Source: Castor canadensis (Eukaryota; Chordata; Mammalia; Rodentia; Castoridae). From it: 64,000 nucleotides of DNA. The notes beneath the pieces are model-generated. The model did no database searches. It was not told the DNA's origin and worked only from the letters and a program-made list of their open reading frames with translations. Made by a program: the position numbers and the translations under genes. The stretch covers positions 92,603,598-92,667,597 of the forward strand of contig NC_133405.1 of NCBI RefSeq assembly GCF_047511655.1, in the 5' to 3' direction. This document shows positions 34,701 through 47,992 of the stretch, piece after piece; the first letter of the stretch is position 1; every line of letters begins with the position of its first letter.

Positions 34701-36837
34701 TGATGGCTGTTTTAAATTGTAAAAAAAAAAAATCCTTCTTGACTGGACCTGGGTTTTGGAAAGAAAAGAGCAAGCTATAAAAGACATTTTTCGGGGAGGA
34801 AAGTTGGGAAAATTTGATTATAGACTGGGTATTAGAAGATCTAGGGAATTATTAACTTTGCTAAGTATGAAAAATGGTATGGTCACATAGGGAGGTGCTC
34901 TTATTAACACTGAAGTATTAATGGGTAAAATATGCTATGATGGTTGTTATCTTACTGTGAAGTGGCTTAGGAAAACCTATAAATACCCAGATATAGATGG
35001 ATGGATGAAGTAACTATGGCAAAATGTTACAATTGAAGAATCCAGGTATTGGTAATATGGATGTTCATATACTATCCTTCTACTTTTATGTATGTTTGGG
35101 GTGAACTTGATCAAAGTACATTATATGCATGTATGGAAGTACCACAATGAAATACCTTTGTACAGTTAATATGTGTTAATAAAAATCAGAATAAAAATTA
35201 TCACAATAAAACTTTAAATAACGAATGAGACTTAAAGAGATTATAATAGCCAAATGTAGCCCTTGAATAGATTCTGGTTTAAAAAGTCAATTATAACAGC
35301 TATTTTTAGTAAAATTGGGGGAAATTTGAATAAGAACTTGACATTAGACAATACTAAGAAAATGAATGTTACTTTGCCTAGGTGTCATATGGTGGTACTG
35401 TGGTTACAGAACAAAGTATCATTTTTAGAGATGTATGCTTAAGTATTGAGAATGAGAAGTCATGATAGGTGACATCAGTGAAAAAGGCAAAAATGAGGAT
35501 CTGTAAAAATTTATTTCTCAATAAAAACAATAAGAACACCAGCAAAAAATTCACAGTAAGTTTTTTCAGAACACTGTAAATTAACCAAAGGCTAGTGTGC
35601 AGAAATATGGAGACCATTTATTAAAGAAAAACAGCTAAATTTTAGAACAAAGAGCTTCACGGCATTTTAACTTGGCCTAGACACATCTTCCTTCTGCCAG
35701 CTCAATGATACTCTTGAGTGTAGTGAGTAGAAAGGAGCTGAAGCTTTGTTTCAAAGCCTAGTGCTAAAAGCCTGTCCCCTGAGGTGAGCTTAAAAAAAGT
35801 TTAAAGGCAAGTGCGCTTAATGTCACAGTTGCTTAAGGTGATGCATAACTGTTGTGGCAATGAGATGTTCATAGGAAATCTGAAAAATTCCTACATATTT
35901 CTTGGACTCTAGAAGGCCAAATGTGTGTGTAGAGACTGTGTGCAAGATTCACCTCTGACTGACTTTTAGCCTCTGTATGAGCAGGAAGTGAAAGCTAAGG
36001 CACAGTTGTCTGGCTGAGTGTTGAAGGTATGCCCCAATATGCATCTAAGCTTCTCAGAAGTACTGGGGGAATTCACTGGTTCCAGGTATTTAAGGAAATC
36101 TTTGTCAAATCATTAGATGACCAATAAGCTAAGCGAGTGGAGATGTTAGTGCCCACACAGAAAAAGAATACAGACTTTACAGAATTAGTTTGGGAGTTAC
36201 TAAACACCTAACAATGACAAAAAGCAACAACGATGAAGCCTGGGGAGCAGAGTGAGAAGAATCTAATCTCCAGAGTTCCCATGGTATTTTAAATGTCCAG
36301 TTTCCAACAAAAAATTATGTGATAAATAAGTAAAATTAAGTAAATATATGCATAAGAAAAAAGTAATCAACAAAAACTGTTCCTGACTTCCTAGACGAAG
36401 TTGGACTTACTAGATAAGAACTTTAAATCACCTATTTTAAGTGCTTTCAAAGGCTAAAGGAGACCATGTCTAAAGAACTACAGAAAAGTATGAGAATGAT
36501 TTCTCAACAAATAGAGAGTTAAAATAAAGACAAATTATGAAAAGAGGAACCATACAGCTATTGTGAAGTTAAAATGAAAAATAACTGAAATACAAACTTT
36601 ACTAAAGGGTTTCAGTAGCACATCTGAGCAAGTAGAAGGATGAATGAACTTGAAGACAGGTCAACTGAGATTATACATTCTGAAGAGAAGAAATTTTTTT
36701 AAAAGAGTGAAGAAGAATGAACAGAGCTAGAGGGAAAGTATCAGAGGGACATTATCAACATATACATATAGGATTCCCAGAACTTCAGAGAGAATGGAGA
36801 AGAAAGACTACTTGAAGAAATGGGGGTAAAGCTGAGG

Positions 36838-36925
36838 TATACCTAGCAGTATCACTCAGTGGTGGAGTGCTTGTCTAGCATGTGTGAGACCCTAGGTTCT
36901 ATCCCTAACACTAAAAAAAAAAATA
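36838..36925 (+). mobile_element. ID-like SINE
   Basis: Unit cactcagtggtggagtgctt to the A run; the B box (aggttctatccctaacac) is of the tRNA-like subtype. Confidence 0.8.
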
Positions 36926-38001
36926 AACAAATAATGGCTGAAGACTTTCCAAATTTAATGAAAAACATTAATCTATATGTTCAGTGCTCAATAAATTCCA
37001 AGTTGAACAAACTCAAAAGACCAAACATCATAACCAAAACCAAAGACCAAGAATCTTGGAAGTACTATGACAGAAGTGATTCATAACATAAAAGGGATTC
37101 TCAATAAAACCAACAGTTTATTTATTGTCACAAACCCTGCAGGCTAGAAGGCAGTAGGATGACATATTCAAAGGGTTTAAAGAAAAGCACTGGAACCAAA
37201 AATTCTAAGTCTAGCAAAACAGGAGAAATCAAGGCATTCCTAGATAAACAAAAACGGAATCTGTCACTAGAAATGCAAAAGGGAGACCTTCAGGTTGAAA
37301 TGAAAAGATGTTATACAGTAAATTGAATCCACATGAAGAAATAAATGAATTGGCAAAGATAACTAAAATTTAAAAGATAGTATGAAAGTAGTTTTTGTAA
37401 ACTTTTCTTCTGTCTGGTTTAACGGACAGCTGCATAAAGGAATAATTAACTATGTTCATACAATGTATAAAGATGTAATTTGTGACAGTAATAATAAAGT
37501 AATGGACTATCTAGGATTGAAGTTTTTGTATGCTATCAAAATTGTTACTATTAATGTGAATTAGAAAGATATAAATTAAAATAATGTTAATCCTCAGGAC
37601 AACCACTAAGAACTCAAATATAAATAGAAAAGAAGGGAAATAGTTAGGAAACAGCTACTAAACGCAAAAGATGGTAGTAATGGAGTAATTCAGGAAGGAC
37701 AATTTAAAAAGATACACAGAAACAAGCAGCAAAATAGTGGAAATCCTATTTTACCAGTTATTACAATAATGGACTCAACCCTATAATTGAAAGGCAGCTA
37801 TTGTCAAAATGGATAAAAACATTATCTTACTGTATGTTACCTACAAGACATATACTTTAGATTTGAAGATACAAAGAGACTAAAAAGGATGGCCAAAGAG
37901 ATACTATGAAAATACCAAAATGAGAACTGGAATGGCTATGCTAACATCAGCTATAGAAGACATTTAGACAAAAATTGTTACTATAGACAAAGAAGAACAT
38001 T

Positions 38002-38196
38002 TTTATCGGTGCCAGAGATCAAACCCAGGGCCTCACACACGGTATGAGCTATATCCCTAGCCCCCAAGAAGAACATTTTATAATGATTAAAGGGTCAAGC
38101 TATGAAGGGTATATAACAATTACAAACAGGGCTAGGGTCTAGCTAGGGTCGTGCTTAGCATGCTCGAGGCCCCTGGTTCCTAACAACAGTGCTTCA
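38002..38196. mobile_element. Two ID-like SINE fragments, opposite strands
   Basis: Minus-strand fragment 38005-38065 (gccagagatcaaacccaggg) and + fragment 38126-38196 (ctagggtcgtgcttagcatg). Confidence 0.6.
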
Positions 38197-38550
38197 AAAT
38201 AAAGGCACAAATAGATAATTCAACAATAACAGTTGGAGAATTTCAATACCTCATTCTCAGCAATGGATAGAACAATTAGTTCAGCAAGGAACTAGAGATG
38301 TGTGAAATTTTACTTAAAATGCCTCAGAAAAAAGGAATAAAGAAAATAGAGCAAAATAACTATTAACTTTTGGGGACACACACATATCACTATTTAGGGT
38401 ATTAACCTAATTTTCTATGTTTGAAATTTTTGTAACAAACTTATTTTAAAAGGAAAAAATTACCCACTATTTTTTTGCTTGCAACCACATTAAGCTCATT
38501 ATTGTAGTACTCTATATATTTATAATATATTTGAATATCTAAAAAGGCTA

Positions 38551-38866
38551 GTTTTTTTTTCACTTTTTTGGGAGGGCAGTGCTGGAGTTTGAACTCAGAG
38601 CCTTATCACTTGAGTCATGCCCCCAGTCCTTTTCACTTTTTAGTTGTTTTTCAGACAGTGTCTCCCATTTTTTGCCCAGTTTTGGGTCACAATCCTACCC
38701 ACACCGCTGTGCTGCTAGGATTATAGTTGTGTAACACCACACCTGGCTTTGCTGAGAGGGGGGTCTCACTAACTTTATACTAATGTTTTGCCTGTGAGGG
38801 CCTTAAACTACAATCTCCACCTCCCAAGTAACTGGGATTACAGATATGAGCCACTTTGCCCAGCCT
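38551..38866 (-). mobile_element. B1-B1-ID trimeric SINE
   Basis: Reverse order ID (38551-38632) then two B1-like monomers up to gatatgagccactttgccca. In the sense orientation this reads B1-B1-ID. Confidence 0.78.
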
Positions 38867-38934
38867 CACTTTTTCTATTCCAAAATTCTTCAAGCTAATT
38901 ATAGCTGTGTGCTTTAAGTTATAGAATAGGTTCC

Positions 38935-39700
38935 CCATTCTATAACTTAAATCCTAATGGGTTCCATTAGGATTTTATTTGGGATGTTAAAGATGTAAAT
39001 TAATTTGGAAGGAAACAGCCCTTTATCACACTTGGTCTTTGTAATCAGGCACAAAGTATACCTCTGTTTATTCAGGTCTTCCTCTATGCTCCTCAGTAAA
39101 ATCTTGACGTTTTCTTCATGTAGGTTCCATACATATCTTAAGATGATTCTCACATATTTTATATAATTAGTGCTATTTTCAAGAGGATCTTTTAAAATTA
39201 GTGTATTATAGTTATTACTGATACACAGCAATTCTTGATTTTTGTATATCTGGTTTATAGCCAGTGATTATCCAATATATTAAATTCTCTAATTAGTTCT
39301 AATGGTTTTTAACTGAGTCTCTAGTATTTTCTAATGTATCATCTCTATTAATGTATCTTTTTTCTATATACATTATAAATCTTAGAATTTTGTTCACTTG
39401 TCAAACAATTACTAAACATCTTTCATGTGCCAGATACTATCTAAGTGCTACAGATACAATGATGGACAAAAAGGAATCCTGAGGGATCCCCACATTATGG
39501 GGACTTGATTGCTTAATTTCTAATAGTTACAGTTCTTATTTCTGCATTATTCCTAAACTTAATGGCTAGAACTTCTAAAACTATATTAAATAACAGAAGG
39601 ATTAGTAGACATTTGCCTTATTCCAGACTTAAATGGGAATACCTTTAAGTATAATGCTTCAATCTTTTTTGACTTAGTTTGAAAATGTGATTAAATTATT
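38935..39700 (-). mobile_element. Old L1 fragments on the PHF8 sense strand
   Basis: The phrases atgtaggttccatacatatc and ttagtagacatttgccttat are reverse L1 ORF2. They are separated by another old repeat (39400-39500). This is a rare intronic L1 in sense with PHF8. Confidence 0.55.
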
Positions 39701-39877
39701 AGCTAGAGGAATATACATACATACACGCATGCACTTACACAAAACTTTAAAGCAGTTTTAGGAGATGCAAGAATCCAAAAGTTCAAAAAACACCAACTAA
39801 AGGAGCTTTGCTCTATCACTTTCATCCTATTGGCTTAAGCTAGATGTTCTTCATAGTAAGAAAGTACTCTTCTGGGA

Positions 39878-39957
39878 CAGTGGAGTGGCTTAAGTGGTAG
39901 AGCACCTGCCTAGGAAGCACAAGACCCTGATTTCAAACCCCAGTACCACCAAAAAAA
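39878..39957 (+). mobile_element. ID-like SINE
   Basis: Unit gacagtggagtggcttaagt to ccaccaaaaaaa, flanked by agtactctt / agtaccctt. Confidence 0.9.
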
Positions 39958-40498
39958 GAGTACCCTTTTAGGGGGTGGATTTGATCAAAATACATATATG
40001 GAAACATCAAAATGAAACTGCTTTGCTCAATTAATATATGCCAATAAAAATTTCAAAAGTATCCTTTTATTTTAGTTAAATTCACTTTTTAAAAGTTTGG
40101 GAGGTTTTTATTATGGTATTGTGGGCTTCAAGTCATAAATAGCCTGAATAAGTGAGATAACAGCACAAAAATAGAGAGAAGATTGATGGTACAAAACAGG
40201 TATTCCCCAAACAGCCCATGATATGCATGAGTCAGCAGATGAAGAAAAAAAAAACATTTCAGCTTAGTGGAAATATGATTTCTAGCACACATCTAGGGGA
40301 AAACAAATCAACTTAGATCCTCCACTCATTACCATGTGCTAAATTATTCTAGACAGATTAAAACAGTAGATGTTTGTAAAGTCATGTTTAAAATTGTGTT
40401 AATTATTTGTTCTCTGAATAGTGAAACAATGAAAAAGATCCATATCTGACACAGCAATATTCAGACTTTTCAGGTCAAATGAGGAAAGGTATCATAAG

Positions 40499-40566
40499 TA
40501 ATATATATATGTATGTGTGTATATGTGTAAACATCTGTGTGTGTGTACGCACACACACACACACTC
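40499..40566. repeat. TA/TG/CA microsatellite
   Basis: Alternating purine-pyrimidine tract. Confidence 0.9.
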
Positions 40567-40919
40567 ATATATTTCCTGACTTAAAAGATGATTCAATTTA
40601 TGATTTTTTGACTTTGCAATGGTGAAAAGTAATAGTCAGTAGGAACCATACTTTGAATGTTGATTCTTGATTTTTTCCCAGGCTAGTGAAATGTGATCCA
40701 AAACCCTCTTCTTGATGCTAGACAGCAGCAGTAAGCCACAGACTGTAGTCAGCCACATGATCATAAGGGTAAAAAACCAACAGATACCCTACAGTGAACT
40801 ATATTGCTAAGCTATGATGTTTGGTACGATGGCTGGGTGTGTTAAATGCATATTCAAGTTATAATTTGTTTTTTGGCATATATCCCATTGTAAGTTGTAA
40901 GGTGTATGTAATGCACATA

Positions 40920-41058
40920 CACCTGTGCATGTATGTATGTATGTGTGTATATATATATGCATGTATATATATATATATATATATATGCATGTATATATAT
41001 ATGTGCATGTATATATATATATATATGCGCATTGGTATCTATCTACTTATCTATCTAT
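40920..41058. repeat. (TA)n/TGTA microsatellite
   Basis: About 140 bp of alternating TA with regular gcatgta interruptions, ending in a short tatc run. Confidence 0.93.
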
Positions 41059-41440
41059 AACAAAGAATGACTATTCCCTTACTATGTAAAAGGGCAATTT
41101 AAACATCTTTAAGAGGCTCACATGGCTAAAAGGGTAAAAGACAGAAATAAAAGTTACAAAAGAAGAAATTATAATGATAATACAAAAATAATCAAAGAAA
41201 TGCAAATTAAATCAGTAAGATACCATTGTTTGCTTGTGAATTACCAAAGATCAAAAACAGAGGAGAGAGACTACTCATTCTCAGTCAACCATATTCTCCC
41301 TTTCCTGCTTACTAACAAAAACCTTGATGTTTGTGGGGGTAGAAATATACCTAGATAAAACTACATTTCCTGGCCTCTGTGAGAGTCTTAGCCATGTGAC
41401 ACAATTTCAGTCAAAGAGATATTAAAAAGAAGTGGAACCT

Positions 41441-41642
41441 AGTTGGGCATGGTGGTTCAGGCCTGTAATCCTAGCACTTAGGAGGTGGTGGCAGGAGGAT
41501 AGTGAGTTGGAGGCCAGCCTGGGCTACAACATAGTGAGACCCTATCTCAAAAAAATCAAGGGCTGGGAACATATAGCTAAGTGGTAAGGCACTTGACTAG
41601 AATGTGCAAAATCCTAGATTCAATCCCTAGCACTGCAAAAAT
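41441..41642 (+). mobile_element. B1-ID dimeric SINE
   Basis: B1 part agttgggcatggtggttcag with gaggccagcctgggctacaa; ID part gggctgggaacatatagcta. Confidence 0.88.
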
Positions 41643-41832
41643 TGGAACTTAAAACTCCTTAAGAAAAGGGGGTGCTAAGCAGGCCTGTTTCTCTTACTCA
41701 TAGGCAAACACTATACCTTCTGATATGCTCAATGCCTACAAGGATTTTGTAAACAAGTATTCTCACACAGTGACAGTGTAAGTTAGTACAGCCTTTCTGA
41801 AAAGTAATTTGGCAATAACCAAGAGCTTTTTT

Positions 41833-42156
41833 TAGGTCAGGCACAGTGGCTAACACCTATAATACCAGCTACTCAGGAGGCAGAGATGGGGAGCATCATA
41901 GTTGGAGGCCAGCTCAGGCAAAAGATTAGTGAGACCCCATCTCAATCAATAAGCTAGACATGGTGGTACATACCTGCCACCCAAGCTACTTGGGAGGCTT
42001 AAGTAGAAGGTCCAAGCTGGCATAGGCAAAAAACATGAGACCCTATCTGAAAAATAACTAAAGCAAAAAAAGGATTGGAGGTGTGGCTCAAGTGGTAGAG
42101 CACCTGCTTAGCAAACATGAGGCCCTGAGTTCAAACCCAAGTACCACCAAAATAAA
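41833..42156 (+). mobile_element. B1-B1-ID trimeric SINE
   Basis: Two B1-like monomers (ggtcaggcacagtggctaac; agctagacatggtggtacat) and one ID unit (ggattggaggtgtggctcaa), all + strand in one block with a single tail. Confidence 0.88.
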
Positions 42157-42884
42157 GAAAAGCTTTTAAAACATATTCGTATTAACAAACTGTTGGCAAA
42201 GGTGCACTGTTTGTGAGAGTATAAACAATCTCTATGATGTATTATTAAGTGAGAAAAGCAAAACATAACTGTATAAAGTAAATTTCCAATTGAACAAAAA
42301 AATGGGAAAAGAAAATATACACATGTATTTGTGTATTATCTGACAGGATAAACAAGAAACTGACAACAGTAGTTTACTCCAAGTGGGGAACTGGAAGGCT
42401 GTGGAACAGAGGTGTGAGGGAGACTTTTCAATATTTATCCTCACGTATTTTGGCCCTTCTAAGGTTTCATGGGGATTCATGCTAAGTAAATTATCAGAGA
42501 TACATTTACATATAAAGATGCTCATCTCAAATGTTGTCACTAAAACTTGGCAATAACCTAAATGCCCTATATTAAAGAAGTTAGCTATATTAGTTATATC
42601 TATATACAAATATTATGTATTCATTTCAACTATTACTTGTGGTATAATACTAATTAAAAAGGCCAGATATATTTATTGTTTTGCAATTTTTATAGTCAAT
42701 CCTTAATAAAGGTAGAGTATTAATTACTAGACAATATACATTAAGAACCGTGATAGTACAAATGAGAAAGAATGGTTTATAGGGGGCAGGGGAGAACAAG
42801 AAGGGGCACACCAGAAGTTGATGAAAGAACTAGAGATTAAGCTGATACATCAAGAAATGGTGTTATAAACTCTATTATCCTTTT

Positions 42885-43036
42885 TCTTTTTTTTTTTTTG
42901 AGACAGGGTCTTACTGTGTAGCCCAGGATGGCTTCAACTTCACTATGTAACTCAGGCTGGCCTTGAACTTTCAATGCTCCAATCCTCCTGACTCTGCCTC
43001 CTGAGGATTATGGCCTTGTGCCACCATGCCCAACCT
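42885..43036 (-). mobile_element. B1-like SINE with internal duplication
   Basis: Reverse monomer (ttgagacagggtcttactgt ... caccatgcccaacc) in which the actgtgtagcccagg / actatgtaactcagg segment appears twice. This resembles the internal duplication of quasi-dimeric B1. Confidence 0.75.
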
Positions 43037-43499
43037 AAACTTTATTATCTTGAGTTCTGAGGTATCTACCAGGCAAATGAAAGTATGAGGTTGCCTTTCA
43101 GGCATGGAATTGAAAGCGATGCGAAAAGAACACTGCATTTCATCTTAAATTCCTCTCTGTATTATTTTATCTGCTATACATACAACCTTTGATTAGAAAA
43201 TCAAAAAATTAAAGAGTAGGATATACAATTGTACAGTGTTATTTCAACCATAAAAGTGCATAGGAAAAAAGACTAGAAGGAAATGTGTCAAAATGCTAAC
43301 TGTAGTTGCTTGTGGGTGGCAAAATAATGGTGGTTTCTTCGTTATAATTTCCTTGTATATTTTTTGCCGACTGACTCACTAAGAGCACTAAGAGAACATT
43401 TCCCAGGAATGTCCTGCTGTCATATCAGAAAGGCTGCACAAGGCTGGGTGGAAACAGCAGACCGTTTATTTCCTAGGTACTACAGGTACTAAGATCCCA

Positions 43500-43992
43500 G
43501 CATCCTCTATGGCAGACTTGCAGAAATGGCTTCAGTTTCTCCCACCTCCCTGTGTGCATGCATGCCTTTTCACAATGGAAATTTGTAGCTTCCCTCTCAA
43601 GAGGTACAATATTTCTCTAGCCCTGGCATCAAAGCTTTGTAGTGTAACTAGTTTTGGACAACAGGACAATAGCAAGAATGCCATAAGCAGAAGCTTGAAA
43701 AGTGCTTGCATATTGAGGTCTGTCTTTGCTGCTGGAAACCTCTCCACCACCCTGTGAAAAAGCTTGAGTTTGGCATCCTGGTGGAGAACCGTATGGAGAA
43801 ACGTGCTAGCAATCCAAGTTAGGTCCCAGACACCTGAGGGAAATCTTTTCATACCATTCAGCCCCAGTCAAGCCAGCTCAGATTGGAAGAACGGCTCAAC
43901 CAACCTATAGGACCACGAAAAATGATCAACTATTGCTGTTTTAAGCCATTATGTTTTGGATCATTTGTTAAGCAGCAAATGCTAACTGATAT
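43500..43992 (+). mobile_element. Old MLT1-type LTR
   Basis: The end ttgctgttttaagccattat, then gttaagcagcaaatgctaac is typical. It lies immediately downstream of exon E, between the exon donor and the rest of the intron. Confidence 0.6.
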
Positions 43993-44056
43993 GCCCTCCA
44001 ACATAAAAATCATCCAGCAATGAGATGCAGAAAATTATATAGTTTAATTGGATCAC

Positions 44057-44152
44057 CTTTAGGACTCCATGGTGCATCATCTGAATTCTTCTTTTTCTTG
44101 GGTCGAGATTTCAGAGCGGGGTCATCATCATCAGACTCCAGGGAAGGATAGA
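44057..44152 (-). CDS. PHF8: PHF8 coding exon E (96 bp, frame-neutral)
   Basis: The exon starts TC (completing Ile after A|) and encodes [31 protein letters not shown] and a final G of Ala. It combines an acidic DDDD run with a KKKK basic patch that could act as a nuclear localisation signal (inference). The acceptor is tcctacag. The donor reads AAAG|GTGATC, which keeps GT but lacks G at +5, so it looks weak. The 96-bp length with the same phase at both ends means skipping would not shift the frame. It lies isolated between introns of 15.9 and 12.0 kb. Confidence 0.95.
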
Positions 44153-45046
44153 CTGTAGGAAGACAGAAAAGCAGGATAAAGTGAGGTTTTGCCCAAAAGG
44201 GTAAAGATAGACTAATACATACACTTCAGTTCTTCCCACTCCTGTACAAATGTGCCCTTTACTTACTTAATCCACTCAACTGCAGGAGTCTCTGAATGTG
44301 TCACATATATTTCATGTCTTTTCTACCTTTGCACCCTTGCTGCAAAAGTGCTTCTCCTACATTCACCTAATTCTGATTCATTCATCCAACATCTGTCTAG
44401 TGAGTAAGTTCATGAGTTTCTTACTCACCTTTTAAAATTCAACTCTAGGTTCATCCCTGTAAGAAGCCTTCCCTCACTCTCCTAATCTGATTCAGATGCC
44501 ACCTTCTCAGCTTTCCTCAGCATCCTATGCATGCCTGTGCTGAAGCTATTACATAATATCTAGAAACTATTAAATCTGTTGCCCCTAATTTACCATGAAG
44601 GATATGTATTATTTGACTTCATATTAAGGGAATCTCACACAGAGCAGAGTAGGTAGTATCCAGTGTTTGCCGAATAAATGGAAAAATAAATAGTACATAC
44701 TTAAATTATACAAGGAGGTAACAAAAAATGACTTGGGCTGAAATGAGAACAAGAGTACTGGAACTACATGATCTGAATGATAAAACATGCATATACAAGT
44801 AACAGGGGTTCTTGATTGTTCTAAGAAATGAGTACTAACACAGTAGTTTGATGACTGTCCTATCTCTAGTCCCAAAAGCCATGGGTGTTATTTTGTAGAG
44901 CCTGAAAGGTTTCCTACCTCAAGGAAAGAGTGTTATGGTAGAAACCTGTTGCTTCAGAGTCATTCAATTACTTTGAAATTCTGGATTAACCCATTAGTGG
45001 TATAGGAGAACTTCTCTTGTTTTCTTTTCTTGTCTTTCTATGTGCA

Positions 45047-45150
45047 CAATTTTTTTCATTTTTATTAGCATATATATTCATTGTATGGGGGAATCATTGT
45101 GACAATTATGAATAGCCTTAACATTGTATATTGGTTAGTTCACTCCCATG
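45047..45150 (-). mobile_element. L1 3'-end fragment
   Basis: Reverse L1 terminus (catttttattagcatatata, ttcattgtatgggggaatca). Confidence 0.65.
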
Positions 45151-45327
45151 AGAACTTTTCTAAGTCTCAGAATTTTTGCCTGTAAAATTGAAATAATAGA
45201 TACCATCTGTCCTGCAAAGTTGTGAGAATTAAGAGATTATATATGAAAACTAATTTACAAAATGAATTACATTCTAGGGTCATGTCTTATTCAAGAGGGG
45301 ATAAGTTATAGATAACAATTAAGTCTA

Positions 45328-45409
45328 TGGCTAGGGGCATGGCTCAAGTGGTAGAGTACTGGCCTAGCAAGTGCAAGGCCGAGTTCAAACCCCAGAACCA
45401 CCAAAAAAA
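45328..45409 (+). mobile_element. ID-like SINE
   Basis: Unit tggctaggggcatggctcaa, flanked by ttaagtct / ttaagtcc. Confidence 0.9.
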
Positions 45410-45602
45410 ATTAAGTCCATATATTGAAAGAAAATATATTTAAAATATGTAAGTTAAAAATATAAGGTTGGAAACACTTTCTAATTTCAAAAAATATTAC
45501 AAAGCAATAATAATTAATTGTGGTACTGGCATACAGATATATAGAACAATGAAAAAGAATAGAGAGCCCAGAAATAATGCATTGAATATGTGACCAAATG
45601 AA

Positions 45603-45715
45603 TTTTGTTTTTTGAGACAGGTAAATCTATGTAGCCAACCACTACCCTCAAATTTGTGATCCTCCTGCCTCTGCCTCTCAAGGGTGGAGATTACAGCATG
45701 TGACAACATGCTTGG
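45603..45715 (-). mobile_element. B1-like SINE monomer
   Basis: Reverse monomer ttttttgagacaggtaaatc to acaacatgcttgg. Confidence 0.8.
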
Positions 45716-45840
45716 TTGGCAAAATTTTTGACAAAGGTGGCAATATTACACAATGGAACAGATAAGGAATAATACATACTCAAAGAAACAAGAGCTAGGA
45801 GAGCTAGCTGCATACTTTCCCTTTAAGAAATGTTAAAGAG

Positions 45841-45925
45841 GGCTGGTGGCATGTCTCAAGGGGTACAGTACCTGTCTAGCAAGCATGAGACCCTAAATTC
45901 AAACTCTGGTACTACCAAAAAAATA
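45841..45925 (+). mobile_element. ID-like SINE
   Basis: Unit gggctggtggcatgtctcaa with an aaaaataaaaac tail. Confidence 0.9.
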
Positions 45926-46062
45926 AAAACTTAAAAATCTAAGTGTGTACAATGCTGAAGAGAGTCCTCAGACTAAAATGAAAGGACAGCAGAGTAACTT
46001 GGAGACAAAATAAATAAATAACAGTAAAAATTATGACAGAGGTGATGTCTATAACACAACCA

Positions 46063-46147
46063 CTTTTTTTGGTGATACTGGAGTTTGAACTCAGAACCTC
46101 ACACTTGCTACACAGGTGCTGTACCACTTGAGCCATTCTGCCAGCCC
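46063..46147 (-). mobile_element. ID-like SINE
   Basis: Reverse unit ggtgatactggagtttgaac to attctgccagccc. Confidence 0.9.
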
Positions 46148-46646
46148 ACAAGTGGTGTCTAAATTCTCTTTTGCTTTTTACCCCCAGCAACACAAAAAAA
46201 TAAACAAAAAACAAATCTTCTTTTTGTTTCCAAATTGATTTGAAAGACAAATGCATAAAACAATTAGCTATAAATCCATATCAATAGGAATACAATGTAT
46301 TAAGATAAAATTTTTGACAAAAATGGGAGGTGGAGCTAAGTTTTTGAATCCTCTTGATACTAAATGGTATCAATTCAAAGAAGACATTATAGCTAGAATG
46401 TTAACCTTAATTCTATGAAAACAGCTAAAAAATAGGCATAAAAGGAAATGAGGAGTGAATCAAACTGGTACAATGCAAAAAATCAAACACAAAAGAAAAC
46501 AATATAATGGATGAATGAGATATCAAAAAGATATGACATATGGTGATATAACTAATGTACAATATAAGCCTAGTTGAAATTGTCACTATGAACCCCCCTA
46601 AGTAACAAATATATCCTAATAAAAACTTTATAAAAAAGACATATGG

Positions 46647-46868
46647 CCAGGCGCTGGTAGCTCATGCCTATAATGCTACTTGGAAAGCTATGATCAGGAG
46701 GATTGCGGCTTGAGGTCAGCCTGGGCAAGTAATTCATGAGACCTCCATCTCCAAAACAACCAGAGCAAAATGGACAAGAGGTGTGGCTCAAGAGGTAGAG
46801 CATCTGCTTTGCAAGTGTGAAGTCCTAAGTTCAAATCCCAGTCTCACCAAAAATAAATAAATAAATAA
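46647..46868 (+). mobile_element. B1-ID dimeric SINE
   Basis: B1 part gccaggcgctggtagctcat, linker aacaaccagagcaaaatgga, ID part gaggtgtggctcaagaggta, tail with aaat repeats. Confidence 0.9.
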
Positions 46869-46910
46869 CAGATAAATAAAAAATATAAGACATATGGAAA
46901 ACAAATAGCA

Positions 46911-47045
46911 GGTGGGCACAGTGTTATGAGTCTGTAGTCCCAGCTACTCAGGAGGCTAAATCGGAAAGATCCATTAAGTCCAGGAATTCCAGGGAGACCT
47001 GAAACATAGTAAGACCTTGTCTCTACAATAAGAGCAACAATAACA
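46911..47045 (+). mobile_element. B1-like SINE monomer
   Basis: Monomer gtgggcacagtgttatgagt, gtcccagctactcaggaggc, ending gaccttgtctctacaat. Confidence 0.82.
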
Positions 47046-47992
47046 GCAAAAGAAAACAAATATAAAAATAGTATAAATCCTTCTTTATCAGTAACCACTT
47101 CAAATGTTACTGAATTAAAGTTACCAATCAAAAGCCAGAGATTAGCAAAATTCAGCAAAAAAAACATGACCCAAACGTATACTGTCTATAAGAGATACAC
47201 ATTAGATCCAAAACAAACAACTAAGTTGAAAGTGAAAGGCTGGAAAAAAAGATATCCATGCAAATAATAATCAAAAACAGGCCCAGGGTAGCTATGCTAA
47301 TATCTGAGAAAATGCACTGTAAGTAAAAGAATTGTTAAAGGAGGTAAAGAACAGCATCACATATTAATAATATGGCCAATCCACCAAGAGCATGTAATAG
47401 TAATAAATACATATGCACCTAACAACAGAGCCTCAAAATATATTAATCAAACACTGACAGAATTTAAGGGGAGAAACAGTACTTCTAGAATAATAGTTGG
47501 AGATTTCTATACCCTACTTTGAAAACGGAATAAAACATGCACAGAAGATAATAAAGGAAATATAAGACTTGGACAACACTATAAACCAACTAGCCCTCAC
47601 AGACATGTATAGAATACTCCATGAAAAAAGAACAGAACCATACATTTTCTCAAGTGCATAGGGAACATCCCCTAGGACAGAGTATATGTTAGGCCTCAAA
47701 ACAAGTGTCAGTAAGTTGTAAAAGACTAGAATCATATAAAACTTCTTCTCTAACTACAATGGGATAAAACTAGAAATCAGTAACAGAAGAATAAATGGAA
47801 AGTTAAAAAATAGTTGGAAATTAAACAACATACTCTAAAACAACCGAGGAAGAAATCACAGGTGTTAGAAAAACTTCTGAAATAGAAAGGCACTTCCTCA
47901 ACAAGATAAAAGGCATTTATGAAACCCACAATTAACATCACATTTAATAACGAAATACTAAGTGCTTTCCTCTAAGATAAAGAATAAAACAG

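Larger units (their letters stand above)
36200..38540 (+). mobile_element. Old L1, ORF1 to early ORF2 region
   Basis: A long but heavily eroded block (for example aaagactacttgaagaaatg, then gatggccaaagagatactat), antisense to PHF8. Two or three ID SINEs interrupt it. No intact open frame remains. Confidence 0.65.
32037..44056 (-). other. PHF8: PHF8 12.0-kb intron (exons E to F)
   Basis: Filled with MST-type and MLT1-like LTRs, L2, a long + strand L1, minus-strand L1 pieces, SINE chains and microsatellites. The stretches 33121-34130, 34701-36200 and 40060-40490 hold little that I recognise, apart from short L1 3'-end sequence near 35090-35210 and 39965-40060. Confidence 0.6.
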
